DNA of 64,000 nucleotides from contig CBDANW010000002.1 in the NCBI GenBank assembly GCA_965197825.1, forward strand, positions 1,054,001 to 1,118,000, given 5' to 3'. The first letter of the stretch is position 1; each line of letters opens with the position of its first letter. This document shows, piece after piece, positions 7,812 to 15,749 of the stretch. Under the pieces are notes generated by a model that saw only the letters and a list, made by a program, of their open reading frames with translations, did not search any database and was not told the origin of the DNA. The position numbers and the translations under genes were made by a program. The stretch is from CBDANW01 sp965197825. Its GTDB lineage: Bacteria; Acidobacteriota; Vicinamibacteria; Marinacidobacterales; DATDRI01.

Positions 7812-9188
7812 TCACGGTCTATCCAGCTTCCGCTCTAACATGTTCATCGCGGTCAAGACTGGGCTCCAGAGAGTCCCTACAGGCGGAGCATAGGCCAGAT
7901 CGAGCTGGGCAGCCTCGTCCACCGTCATGCGCGCCGCGAGAGCGGTAGCCACCACGTCGATTCTCACGGAAGCCATCTCGCTTCCGACGATTTGCGCCCC
8001 GAGGAGCCGGCGGCTCGCCGAATCGGCCAGGACTTTGATGGTGCAGGGTTCTCCCCCGAAGTAGGATGCCTGAAAACGTCCCTCCACCCGAGCGTCAACC
8101 ACGTGAAACCCCTCCCGTTTGGCCTCTTCGGTCGCCAATCCGGTACGGGCGGCGGCGAGACCGAAGACTTTCACCACGGTCGTTCCTAAGGCGCCACGGA
8201 AATGGGAGAGTCGGCCGGCCATGTTCTCCCCCGCTACCCTTCCCTGCTTCGCGGCCACCGTTCCCAGAGGTTGGAATGTCGGACGACCGGTGACCATGTG
8301 TACGGTCTCGGCGCAGTTTCCCGCGGCATAGATCGCGGACACGCTGGTCTCCATCCTGTCCGAAACGGCGATGGCTCCGCTCCCGCCTAGCTGAATGTCC
8401 GTACCGCGCACCAGATCGACCCGCGGCTCCACCCCGACGTCCATGAGCACCAGATCGGCCGGCAAGTGGGGTTGGCTTCCGGCCAACTCCACTCCCTGTA
8501 CCGATTGTCCCGAGCCATCGGCTCGCGTCACGATTCGTCCCACCGTGCGACCGGTTAGTACGCGGACGCCTTTGGTCTCGAGCTCCGACTGAAGCAGCGA
8601 AGCCATGTCGGGGTCGATGGCGGGAAAAATACCGGCGGCTTTCTCCACGACCGTAACGTCCAACCCGCGTTCGCGAAGCGCCTCGGCCATCTCCAGACCG
8701 ACGTAGCCGGCGCCGATGAGAACCGCTCGTTTCGCGCGGCTGGAATCCAGCCAACCCGCGATGGCTGCGCCGTCGTCGATGCGGCTCACCGTGAAGATAC
8801 CGTCCGCATCCGCACCTTCGATGTCGAGCGAGGTTGGCTTGTAGCCTGTCGCGATGAGCAGCTTGTCGTACTTCAGAACCTCCTTCTCGCCGTGACGCAG
8901 ATCCTCAACGACCACCGAGCGCCGGGCCGGGAGAATCTCTAGCGCGCGGGTTTCCACGCGCGCCGAAATGCCGCGCTCGTTCTGGAGGCTCTCGGGCGTG
9001 AAATAGACGAGATCATCGAAGCGCGACACACGGCCGCCCAACCAGTAGGGCAAACCACAGATGCTATACGAGATGTGTCGGCTCGCCTCGATGACCGTGA
9101 CGTCTAATGAGTGTGCGAGACGTTTGGCCCGAGATGCTGCGGTCATGCCGGCGGCGTTGCCGCCGATGACCAGATGACGCTCGCCCAT
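7812..9188 (-). CDS. FAD-dependent pyridine nucleotide-disulfide oxidoreductase, CoA-disulfide reductase / NADH oxidase type
   Basis: A 458-residue flavoenzyme. The FAD motif is GGNAAGM (residues 9-15). The single redox cysteine is in SICGLPY (Cys44), matching the one-Cys active site of CoA-disulfide reductase and NADH oxidase. An NAD(P)H-binding GAGYVGLEMAEAL lies near residue 157, the second FAD motif is IYAAGNCAE, and the C-terminal dimerisation domain is complete. It uses NAD(P)H to reduce CoA-disulfide, polysulfide or oxygen; sequence alone cannot choose among these. It follows the SnoaL-like gene by 12 nt and they are probably co-transcribed. Confidence 0.88.
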   Translation of the reverse strand: MGERHLVIGGNAAGMTAASRAKRLAHSLDVTVIEASRHISYSICGLPYWLGGRVSRFDDLVYFTPESLQNERGISARVETRALEILPARRSVVVEDLRHGEKEVLKYDKLLIATGYKPTSLDIEGADADGIFTVSRIDDGAAIAGWLDSSRAKRAVLIGAGYVGLEMAEALRERGLDVTVVEKAAGIFPAIDPDMASLLQSELETKGVRVLTGRTVGRIVTRADGSGQSVQGVELAGSQPHLPADLVLMDVGVEPRVDLVRGTDIQLGGSGAIAVSDRMETSVSAIYAAGNCAETVHMVTGRPTFQPLGTVAAKQGRVAGENMAGRLSHFRGALGTTVVKVFGLAAARTGLATEEAKREGFHVVDARVEGRFQASYFGGEPCTIKVLADSASRRLLGAQIVGSEMASVRIDVVATALAARMTVDEAAQLDLAYAPPVGTLWSPVLTAMNMLERKLDRP

Positions 9189-9200
9189 GGACTCGATCGC

Positions 9201-9634
9201 TCAGTGAACCGTCGGGGTCGGCTCGGGCGGACCTTCTACCGGCAGAACAGAAGCCTGGTGCAGCACCAGCCGCCAGCCCGACGCCGTCGTGAGAAAGAGA
9301 TTCGTACCCTGCGCGAAAGAAACCAGACCGCCGGCGGAAGACGACGCGGCGATGCGTTCAAGACAAAGCACCAGGCTATCTCGCCGAACAACCGCACCGA
9401 GACGTTGCCCGGACTCACCTGACGCGTGGCGGTGTTGTCGAAGATACGCTTCCAGCTCTCCATGACATCGTCCCAACCGCTCAACATGGGCCAGCCGGGA
9501 TGGACACACCGAACCCAGGGCTCTTCCAGCCAAACACTGGCCATGGCGTCCAGGTCCAGATCGCTCAGCGCCTGGTAGAAGCGGCGATTCGCCTCCAGAA
9601 CGTCCTCTTCGGAGCTCACGACGCGGCCAATCAT
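9201..9634 (-). pseudogene. SnoaL/NTF2-like (DUF4440-type) protein, one frameshift
   Basis: The N-terminal half (MIGRVVSSEEDVLEANRRFY, LDAMASVWLEEPWVRCVHPG, SGWDDVMESWKRIF) and the C-terminal half (VLCLERIAA, FAQGTNLFLTTASGWRLVLH) lie in different frames that meet near 9360-9375. Together they give one normal cone-shaped SnoaL_3-like domain of about 144 residues. Members are small ligand-binding or isomerase-like proteins, often fused to or beside enzymes. It sits just upstream of the CoA-disulfide-reductase-like gene. A single-base sequencing error could also explain the break. Confidence 0.65.
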
Positions 9635-9710
9635 AGCAGAGTGGGCGCGTAACGGGGGTGGTTGATGAGGTCTGTATTGACGGCAAACGGCTGGTCACCT
9701 GTTCCCTTAG

Positions 9711-9753
9711 GCGTCAATCAACGGCATCACACGAATGGACGTGGCCAGACGCC
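9711..9753 (-). repeat. 42-bp intergenic repeat (locus B)
   Basis: GCGTCAATCAACGGCATC at the left and ACGTGGCCAGACGCC at the right match the consensus in minus orientation. A degenerate plus-orientation remnant ending TTGACGGC lies just left (about 9648-9684). The 260-bp gap between the SnoaL-like gene and the lipoprotein gene contains only these repeats and the lipoprotein promoter region. Confidence 0.6.
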
Positions 9754-9894
9754 CCTGCTCAATGTAGATTGTCGGCTGACCTCCTCGTCGGCCCGCAGGC
9801 CAGAAGCTTCCTCGTCAAGTACACCCATCAGTTCGATGTCATGCGACAGGTCTCCGAACTCCAATCGGCGGCCGCGAACCGAGCGCATGGTAGA

Positions 9895-10881
9895 ATGACT
9901 CCCGCTGCCATGCTGATTGAACGCTTGCGCCTCGTTGTCTGTTTGCTGCTGCTCCTCCCGTCCTGTATTTCCCGCGGCGTGGACGTGCCGCCGTTCATCC
10001 CTCCGGCAGGCGACGCGTCGCTCGCCGATCTGATCGCGATCGTCAACGAGCGGCGAGAAATCCAGACTCTCACCGCCCGGGTCGACCTCCAATTCGAGAC
10101 TCGGGAGGGGGCGGAGGAGGGTCGCCTGAGGCGCTTTCGTTCAGCCCAGGGACGCATCATTCTTGCGCGCCCCGAGAGCATACGGTTGCAGATCGAAGCC
10201 CCGGTCTTGGGACTCAACCTGGCAGAGATGGCCTCCGACGGCCATTCGTTTCAGCTGCTCATTTACCCCCAGGATTACCGCGCCCTGATCCTAGGGAGCA
10301 ACGACCGCGAGTATCTGGAACGGACTCGGGAAATGGAGGCCGATCCGGAGCTCAAGAAGGCCGGCCCCCTCGCAAACATCCGACCGCAGCATTTCACGAC
10401 CGCCTTTCTGTTCGATGCCATCGACGTCGCGGACCCCAATACCATTGCAGTCATGGAGGAAGCCCGACGTCTCGTTCAAGACGATCGTCCCAGCGCGAAA
10501 CAAGGACAGATGGTCGTGAAGAGCTATTACGTGCTGTCTGTCATACGCCGGGGGGAACCGAGCCCGCGCCACCAATACCGGTTCGATCGCAGTCGTAGTC
10601 TGGAGCTCGTCGGTCTCGAGAGTTTCGACTCTCGGGGGTCTCTGATAGGGGACGTGACTTTCTCCGGCTACTTTCTGACCGGGCCGGAGAGCCTCTCGGT
10701 GCAGCTCCCTACCGAGATCCACATCACCCGGCCTTACGACCAATACGCTCTCCGGATCACGATGAATTCCGAAACGGTCGAGCTCAACCGGGACATACCC
10801 GAGACGGCCTTTTCCATCGAGGCGCCTCCGGAGTGGGGTGAGTCCGTACGCCGCGTCGATCTCAATCGAAACGAACAGTAA
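9895..10881 (+). CDS. Outer-membrane lipoprotein, LolA/LolB-like fold
   Basis: The protein has 328 residues from ATG 9895 (ATG 9910 is nearly as good). The N-terminus is a lipoprotein signal: basic RLR, the hydrophobic run VVCLLLLLPS, then the lipobox cysteine in LPSC (Cys24). The mature part alternates short strands (LTARVDLQFETR, GRIILARPESIRLQIEAP, GHSFQLLIYPQDYRALI) in the manner of the LolA/outer-membrane lipoprotein-sorting fold. There is no Asp after the Cys, so outer-membrane sorting is expected. The exact role is unknown. It faces the beta-barrel gene on the opposite strand, 15 bp apart. Confidence 0.7.
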   Translation: MTPAAMLIERLRLVVCLLLLLPSCISRGVDVPPFIPPAGDASLADLIAIVNERREIQTLTARVDLQFETREGAEEGRLRRFRSAQGRIILARPESIRLQIEAPVLGLNLAEMASDGHSFQLLIYPQDYRALILGSNDREYLERTREMEADPELKKAGPLANIRPQHFTTAFLFDAIDVADPNTIAVMEEARRLVQDDRPSAKQGQMVVKSYYVLSVIRRGEPSPRHQYRFDRSRSLELVGLESFDSRGSLIGDVTFSGYFLTGPESLSVQLPTEIHITRPYDQYALRITMNSETVELNRDIPETAFSIEAPPEWGESVRRVDLNRNEQ

Positions 10882-10896
10882 ATCACCCCTGAGTCT

Positions 10897-11802
10897 CTAC
10901 CGTATTCGGTAGGTCACCAGGGAGCGCACGTTGAACAGGCCGTCGTTTTGGCTGGATGTATTCGGGGGGCGCACGACGTTCAACGGACTGTAGAACACTT
11001 CCCCGCTCAGGCTGAGGCGATCGGTAATCACGTAGGCGAGCCCACCACTGAACGAGACCGTGAAACCGTTCGTGAGCAAGACGGTGCGATCGATGATGCT
11101 GGCATAACGCGCGTTGACCTCGAAGTCCGTATCCAGGTAATTGACTGCGACGCTGGCATAGGGCTCCAGCTTGCTGGACGGATCGGAACGCCACGCGAAG
11201 CTCGTTTCCAAACCTATCGAGCGCTGTCCGTACTCGTCCGCCGAAACCTCTTCACAAGCAAAAGGATTCCGATCGCGATCCGCGGCGGCGGCGACGGTAT
11301 CCTCGTCGCAGGTGAAGTCCCCCTGAATCGTGCCCAGCTGCCCGTAACCCCGCAGCCCGATGCGCCAGCTCGTCGCTTCGTGAACCGGTCGACCGATCGC
11401 TGCACCGAACAGATGCGGCTTCACTCCGAACGCCTCGATCGGCGGGAGGTAGGTCAGAGTCAGAGAGAACTTGCTAGGCAAACCGAGCGTGAACCAGGGG
11501 CGGATGAAGACCGGCGTCTTGTTGAGATCTTCCATCTTCGTTCCCACGAATCCGACCGTTCGCTGCGCGTCATTCAGCGCGGGGACCCAGTCGATCTCGA
11601 GCCCCAGATCAATCGTGCCCGGCCGCGCCGCCCGCGGCGCTCCGAACCCGGTCAGCAGGTTCACGGAACCGAAATACTTCATCGCCCATGCCTCGGGGCG
11701 CGAGAAGTCCACCTCTTCCTCTAAGTCGACGACCGGTTGAGCGGTCGCGGTTGCCACGGGCATCCATGCGACGGCGACGTAGATAATCCAGCGCTTGCTC
11801 AT
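10897..11802 (-). CDS. Putative outer-membrane beta-barrel protein
   Basis: A 301-residue protein starting at ATG 11802 behind GGGAAGG. The Sec signal is SKRWIIYVAVAWMPVATATA. The mature part has many amphipathic strands with alternating hydrophobic residues and aromatic ends (FTLGLPSKFSLTLTYLPP, WRIGLRGYGQLG, YASVAVNYLDTDFEVNARY, GLAYVITDRLSLSGEVFY). The terminal strand is FNVRSLVTYRIR. I do not recognise the family. ATG 11820 is an alternative start. A structured leader lies immediately upstream. Confidence 0.65.
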   Translation of the reverse strand: MSKRWIIYVAVAWMPVATATAQPVVDLEEEVDFSRPEAWAMKYFGSVNLLTGFGAPRAARPGTIDLGLEIDWVPALNDAQRTVGFVGTKMEDLNKTPVFIRPWFTLGLPSKFSLTLTYLPPIEAFGVKPHLFGAAIGRPVHEATSWRIGLRGYGQLGTIQGDFTCDEDTVAAAADRDRNPFACEEVSADEYGQRSIGLETSFAWRSDPSSKLEPYASVAVNYLDTDFEVNARYASIIDRTVLLTNGFTVSFSGGLAYVITDRLSLSGEVFYSPLNVVRPPNTSSQNDGLFNVRSLVTYRIR

Positions 11803-11828
11803 CCTTCCGTACCTTCCCATCTCTCGGC

Positions 11829-11906
11829 ATCCAGTGGCGGTGCCAATACTCGGCTCCCGGGGGCATATGCTGCAAGCCCCGTGCCTGTTGATGACTGCCA
11901 CTGGAT
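11829..11906 (-). promoter_or_regulatory. 78-nt structured leader of the outer-membrane protein gene
   Basis: On the minus strand ATCCAGTGGC (11906-11897) and GCCACTGGAT (11838-11829) form a perfect 10-bp closing stem. Inside are a GGGGC/GCCCC hairpin and a GCC/GGC hairpin, giving a multibranch shape. The element ends 26 nt before the start codon at 11802. It resembles a cis-regulatory RNA or an operator-rich leader; it fits no riboswitch class known to me. Confidence 0.4.
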
Positions 11907-12051
11907 TTGGAATCGTCAAGAAAAAGAACGGAATACTCGAGGAAGAAGGGATCGGGACACTCGACTGGAGACGTCAGCTTACCCGTTACGTAAGTGGTTT
12001 ACGAAATTGGTAAGTCCCCGTTGACGTTTGGCTCCTGGCGTCGCTCTCAGG

Positions 12052-12225
12052 CGCGTCAATAAACGAGATCCCAGTAGCCAATCCGTCCGCCGGGATCGCA
12101 CGAATCACTCAGCCGTCAATTAACGGGATCCACGAATGAACGTGGTCAGACCGCGGTCAGACGCGCTTGTTAGGCGCCTCTTGCCGTCGATATACGTGAT
12201 CTTGCTATCAACTTAGCCAGACGGC
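12052..12225 (-). repeat. Three tandem copies of the 42-bp intergenic repeat (locus C)
   Basis: The copies begin near 12052, 12112 and 12183, all in minus orientation: CGCGTCAATAAACGAGATCC, GCCGTCAATTAACGGGATCC and GCCGTCGATATACGTGATC. The second and third end in GGTCAGAC and GCCAGACGGC. The third is closest to the minus copy at locus A (shared GATCTTGCTATCAA). Together with the leader above they fill the 478-bp gap between the outer-membrane protein gene and sixA. No other gene is seen there. Confidence 0.7.
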
Positions 12226-12280
12226 GGTTCGTCTAGACGGGACACCGGCGTTATGATGTCTTGGGAGAACGGAGGCCAGA

Positions 12281-12745
12281 ATGCAACTCTATCTGGTGCA
12301 ACACGGCCCGGCGCTGGCGAAAGAAGAGGACCCCGCCCGGCCGTTGAGTGAGAATGGACGTCTACTTGCCAAACGATCGACCGCTCATGCTGTGCGGCTA
12401 GGTGTTCAGGTCGACGAGACCCGCCATTCCGACAAACTCCGCGCCGCTCAAACCGCTCAAGCGTTCGAAGCGACTCTCGGGGCACCGCGGCGGGAGACGG
12501 AAGGCCTTTCCCCAAACGATGACGTCAGCATGCTCAGGCGAGAGGTCCAATCACGAAACGAGAATCTCATGATTGTTGGACATCTGCCGTTTCTGAGCCG
12601 ACTGGCGGCGGCACTTCTTTGTCAGGACGAGAGCATGCCGGTGGTGGCGTTCCAGCAAGCTGGCATCGTCCGTTTGGATCGTGACGAGGGGGGTCGATGG
12701 AGCCTCACCTGGGCGATTCCACCGGACATCATGCCGGAGGACTGA
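12281..12745 (+). CDS. sixA: Phosphohistidine phosphatase SixA
   Basis: A 154-residue histidine-phosphatase-superfamily protein. The N-terminal LVQHGPA carries the catalytic His (His8) but has Gln where most members have Arg (LVRHG). LSENGRLLAKRSTAHA and SDKLRAAQTAQAF follow, and the second catalytic His is in LMIVGHLPFLSRLAA. Length and order match SixA, which removes phosphate from phospho-His of histidine-kinase HPt or phosphotransferase domains. It stands alone between the repeat cluster and the convergent kinase gene. Confidence 0.87.
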   Translation: MQLYLVQHGPALAKEEDPARPLSENGRLLAKRSTAHAVRLGVQVDETRHSDKLRAAQTAQAFEATLGAPRRETEGLSPNDDVSMLRREVQSRNENLMIVGHLPFLSRLAAALLCQDESMPVVAFQQAGIVRLDRDEGGRWSLTWAIPPDIMPED

Positions 12746-12761
12746 TCGCTGCTACTGTGTT

Positions 12762-12818
12762 AGCCCCGATCCGAAATAAACCCTCCGTTTCCATCGAGGG
12801 ATTTCGGTTCGGGGTTAG
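12762..12818. terminator. Bidirectional terminator-like hairpin between sixA and the kinase gene
   Basis: A long imperfect stem pairs CCCCGA, CCGAAAT and CCCTC (12764-12785) with GAGGG, ATTTCGG and CGGGG (12796-12814). It lies between two convergent stops (12745 and 12815) and overlaps the kinase stop codon. Confidence 0.55.
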
Positions 12819-15046
12819 CCGCTGGCCCAGAGTCGAATCCGTCCGTCCGACATGGCGCAGGCGATCTGTCGACCGCGGCCCAGAACCGCCACGTTGGCGA
12901 ACATCTCTTCCTTGCTTCCCCACAGCGTCGAGGCGGCGCTACCCTTGTTCAGGTCCCAAAGCATCAAGGAATTCTCCATGGCGACCGAGGCAACATGCTC
13001 GCCGTCGGGGAAGAAATCCAGGGAAGAGATCGCCTTCTTGTGACCTTCGAACAGAGCCACTTGGAGCCGCTGTTGGAGATCGAAGATCCGAACCGTCCGA
13101 TCCTGCCCTCCACTCGCGATCAGATTCCCGTCCGGAGAAACGCAAAGGCAGCTGATTCCGGCTTCGTGTCCGCGAAGCGTCGACGTCAGTCTCCCGGTAA
13201 CGGCATCCTGCATTCGCAAGAGCCGATTGGAATGCCCGGTGACAATGACCGCACCGTCCCGCGCATAGGCCAAGGCACTGACCCCGGCGGGCTGACGGTG
13301 TAGGCGGCGCCGGGCTTCCCCAAGCCTCAGGCCATCAAGCTCCCACAGCTTGAGTGCGGAGTCCTGCCCACCCGAGGCCAACGTCTTCCCATCGGGCGAG
13401 AAAGCGAGGGCGCCCACCGCGGCTTCGTGCCCCAACTTCACTTTGACTTCTTCGCCGGTGTCCAACCTCCACATGTGAATGGCTCCATCCAAGTGTCCCG
13501 ACGCGAGTAACGCGCTATCGGCGGAGATGGCTAACGTGGTGACCAGACCCTCGTGGCCTGTCCGCTTGTGCATATCGCTTCGCAGGGTCGCCAACTTGTT
13601 GCGAACTTCCAAGTCCCAGAGCCGGACCGCCCCGTCGAGGCCTCCGACCGCGACCAAGTTCTCCAAGGGTGAGATAGCCGTAGCCTGGATCGCGAGGGCC
13701 TCGCCGAACGTAACCTGCTCGCGGAACTGGAATCCTTGTTGGAGCCGCACTTCGGAGCTCGTGAACGTGCGGTGTTGACCGGTACGCGCTCTTCCCGGAG
13801 CGGCTGGCTTGTCCAAGATATCGCGCAGCTCGACCGCCGGACCGAAATGGGGATCGATCGCCAGTACGTCGTCCACGATGCGAAGCGCCTCAGTGCGATT
13901 GCCTCCGGTCAAGGCGAGCCGTGCCTCATCGATCCATTTCTCCGCGTTGACCTTGGCGTCGGTGGGAACCCGGCGCGATACCGGTGGCGGTTGGGCTACC
14001 GTCAGCTCTTCCGTCTGTTCTCGTAGTTGGCGCTCGATCTGGGAGACGATCTCGGTCACTTCGAGTCGTGATGGCTCGAGCGCCTGCGCGCGTCTCGCCG
14101 CTTCCAAAGCCCGCGCCGGCTGACCTTGGCTGAGAAGCGAGCGGGCAAGCCCCAGATTCCTCTCGTAGGTGCTCTGCCTGGCGTCTTCACTAATCGTACC
14201 CTCTGAGGTCGGAGCACCCATCGCCCGCTGAAGCGCCTCTGCCATTTCCGAGAGATCCCGATACCGGCCATCCGGCTCTTTCGTCAAGGCCCGGCGAACG
14301 ACCTCCGCCACACCATCCGGAAGGCCCATGGCGCGGGCGTCCAAGGTCGGCGGCGGCGCGTGGACGATTCGGTAGATCAAGCTGGGCACGGTCTCCGACT
14401 CGAACGGCCGATGCCCGCTCAATAACTCATAGAGAATGCTGCCGACCGCCCACATATCGGCGCGGTGGTCCACCGGCTCTCCTTTGATCTGCTCCGGTGC
14501 CATGTAAGTAGGCGTCCCCATCACCAAACCGGTCTTGGTCTTCATCGTGGAATCTTTTCGCCAGGCGATACCGAAGTCGAGGATCTTCGCGGTTCCGTCG
14601 GGCAGCACCTGAACGTTTCCAGGCTTGACGTCGCGATGGATGACTCCTCGCTTGTGAGCGAAATCGAGGCCGCGACACATCTGCACGACCAGGCCGACCT
14701 TGTCTTCGAGCCGCGTGAGCCGTTGCTGATCGACGACTTCGCCGAGATTGTGGCCCTCGAGCAATTCCATCGCGATGAAGGGCTTTTCGACGCCGTCACC
14801 GACCTCGATTTTTCCCAGCTCGTAGATGGTCACGATGTTGGTGTGCTGTAGCTGGGCGGCCGATTTGGCCTCGCGGAAGAAGCGCTCCCGCATTTCCTGA
14901 TCGGCGAGGAGCTCCTCGGACATCGTCTTGATCGCCACCTCCCGGTCCAGAACCGGATCGCGGGCCTTGTAGACCGTTCCCATCGCTCCGCGACCGAGCT
15001 CGGAAAGAATCTCGTATTTGCCGATCTTTTCGGGTAGGGGTGGCAT
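12815..15046 (-). CDS. Ser/Thr protein kinase with TPR-like linker and seven WD40 repeats
   Basis: A 743-residue protein. The N-terminal kinase (about 10-275) has the Gly loop LGRGAMGTVY, ion-pair Lys in VAIKTM, catalytic HRDVKPGNV, metal-binding ILDFGIA, GTPTYMAPEQ and a normal C-lobe. The middle (about 290-430) has two TPR-like helical pairs (LLSQGQPARALEAARRA, LTGGNRTEALRIVDDVLA). The C-terminal half has seven WD40-type blades, from AVGGLDGAVRLWD through ASGGQDRTVRIFD to SDGRIRLWAS, enough for a closed propeller. There is no membrane segment, so this is a soluble signalling kinase that probably docks partners on the propeller. It has its own strong promoter. Confidence 0.93.
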   Translation of the reverse strand: MPPLPEKIGKYEILSELGRGAMGTVYKARDPVLDREVAIKTMSEELLADQEMRERFFREAKSAAQLQHTNIVTIYELGKIEVGDGVEKPFIAMELLEGHNLGEVVDQQRLTRLEDKVGLVVQMCRGLDFAHKRGVIHRDVKPGNVQVLPDGTAKILDFGIAWRKDSTMKTKTGLVMGTPTYMAPEQIKGEPVDHRADMWAVGSILYELLSGHRPFESETVPSLIYRIVHAPPPTLDARAMGLPDGVAEVVRRALTKEPDGRYRDLSEMAEALQRAMGAPTSEGTISEDARQSTYERNLGLARSLLSQGQPARALEAARRAQALEPSRLEVTEIVSQIERQLREQTEELTVAQPPPVSRRVPTDAKVNAEKWIDEARLALTGGNRTEALRIVDDVLAIDPHFGPAVELRDILDKPAAPGRARTGQHRTFTSSEVRLQQGFQFREQVTFGEALAIQATAISPLENLVAVGGLDGAVRLWDLEVRNKLATLRSDMHKRTGHEGLVTTLAISADSALLASGHLDGAIHMWRLDTGEEVKVKLGHEAAVGALAFSPDGKTLASGGQDSALKLWELDGLRLGEARRRLHRQPAGVSALAYARDGAVIVTGHSNRLLRMQDAVTGRLTSTLRGHEAGISCLCVSPDGNLIASGGQDRTVRIFDLQQRLQVALFEGHKKAISSLDFFPDGEHVASVAMENSLMLWDLNKGSAASTLWGSKEEMFANVAVLGRGRQIACAMSDGRIRLWASG

Positions 15047-15092
15047 TACGGCTGTCTCAACACTCCGTGCGGTTCAAGAAAGTTGGCCAATG

Positions 15093-15122
15093 ACTATAGC
15101 TCTACCCGTCACAACCTGTCAA
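15093..15122 (-). promoter_or_regulatory. Sigma70-like promoter of the kinase gene
   Basis: On the minus strand TTGACA (15122-15117) and TATAGT (15098-15093) are 18 bp apart, close to consensus. The -35 lies directly after the stop of the DCC gene, so the kinase is transcribed independently. Confidence 0.7.
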
Positions 15123-15123
15123 A

Positions 15124-15594
15124 TCAGTGGTTTACGAAGAGACCCGGATTCCTCGAACCCCGGCTCACGAGTCGCTCAGCTTCGATGAACCGGCCTCTAT
15201 CCGAAGGCTCGGGAACCGGGCAGGCGTCGTATCGTCCGAAAACTCGGTAGCGATAACGCGCCACCAGTCCGTAGCCGTGATCCACCAAGAAAGTCGGTAG
15301 CCAGCGGAGAGCTCGCGAGAGTCGCCATACTCCTCCGAGCTCGCTCAGAACGAAGAGCACCGCCTCTGACCTCGAGAGAAGGGACTCCGAGGGCGTTCCG
15401 TGCCGACAGATCACGTACAGAGTGTCTAGGTCGCGAGGATCCCTGCCGTACCGCGAAAGGACCCTGGCGGCAGAATCACCCTGAAGGGAGGCGAATCGAA
15501 ACTGACGCCGCCGATCGCGTCGAATGATCAGCCGGGTGAGGCGGTCACAAAGCCCACAAACGCCGTCATAAAGAATGATGTGATACTCGGACAA
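15124..15594 (-). CDS. DCC-family (DUF393) thiol-disulfide oxidoreductase-like protein
   Basis: A 156-residue protein with the family-defining N-terminal YDGVCGLCD (CxxC at residues 13 and 16). It continues with IIRRDRRRQFRFASLQGD and SEAVLFVLSELGGVWRLSRA, as in DCC proteins. They are predicted to have a thioredoxin-like fold; the physiological substrate is not established. The length is typical. It is transcribed alone, upstream of the kinase gene. Confidence 0.85.
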   Translation of the reverse strand: MSEYHIILYDGVCGLCDRLTRLIIRRDRRRQFRFASLQGDSAARVLSRYGRDPRDLDTLYVICRHGTPSESLLSRSEAVLFVLSELGGVWRLSRALRWLPTFLVDHGYGLVARYRYRVFGRYDACPVPEPSDRGRFIEAERLVSRGSRNPGLFVNH

Positions 15595-15644
15595 GCAAGC
15601 CCTCCTCGACGCCCAGATTACCAGGAACGCTTCTTCTGGTCGAA

Positions 15645-15734
15645 CTAGTGCCGTTCCAACTTGATTCGCCCAGAAACGGACGAGCCAAACTACCTCGTGG
15701 CGGCGTCAGCCAGATTAGTTGGAAACGGCACTAG
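15645..15734. mobile_element. 82-bp MITE-like element flanked by CTAG
   Basis: Terminal inverted repeats TGCCGTTCCAACT (from 15649) and AGTTGGAAACGGCA (to 15730) differ by one base insertion. CTAG stands on both sides (15645-15648, 15731-15734), the kind of 4-bp target duplication made by IS5-type transposases. There is no coding capacity. It fills the 155-bp gap between the DCC gene and the dehydrogenase gene. Confidence 0.5.
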
Positions 15735-15749
15735 GTCTATGAGTTACGG

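Noticed and set aside
12052..12225. Tandem repeats considered as a CRISPR array
   Set aside because: Spacing is irregular (60 and 71 bp), copies are degenerate, similar units occur elsewhere in both orientations, and no cas gene is near.
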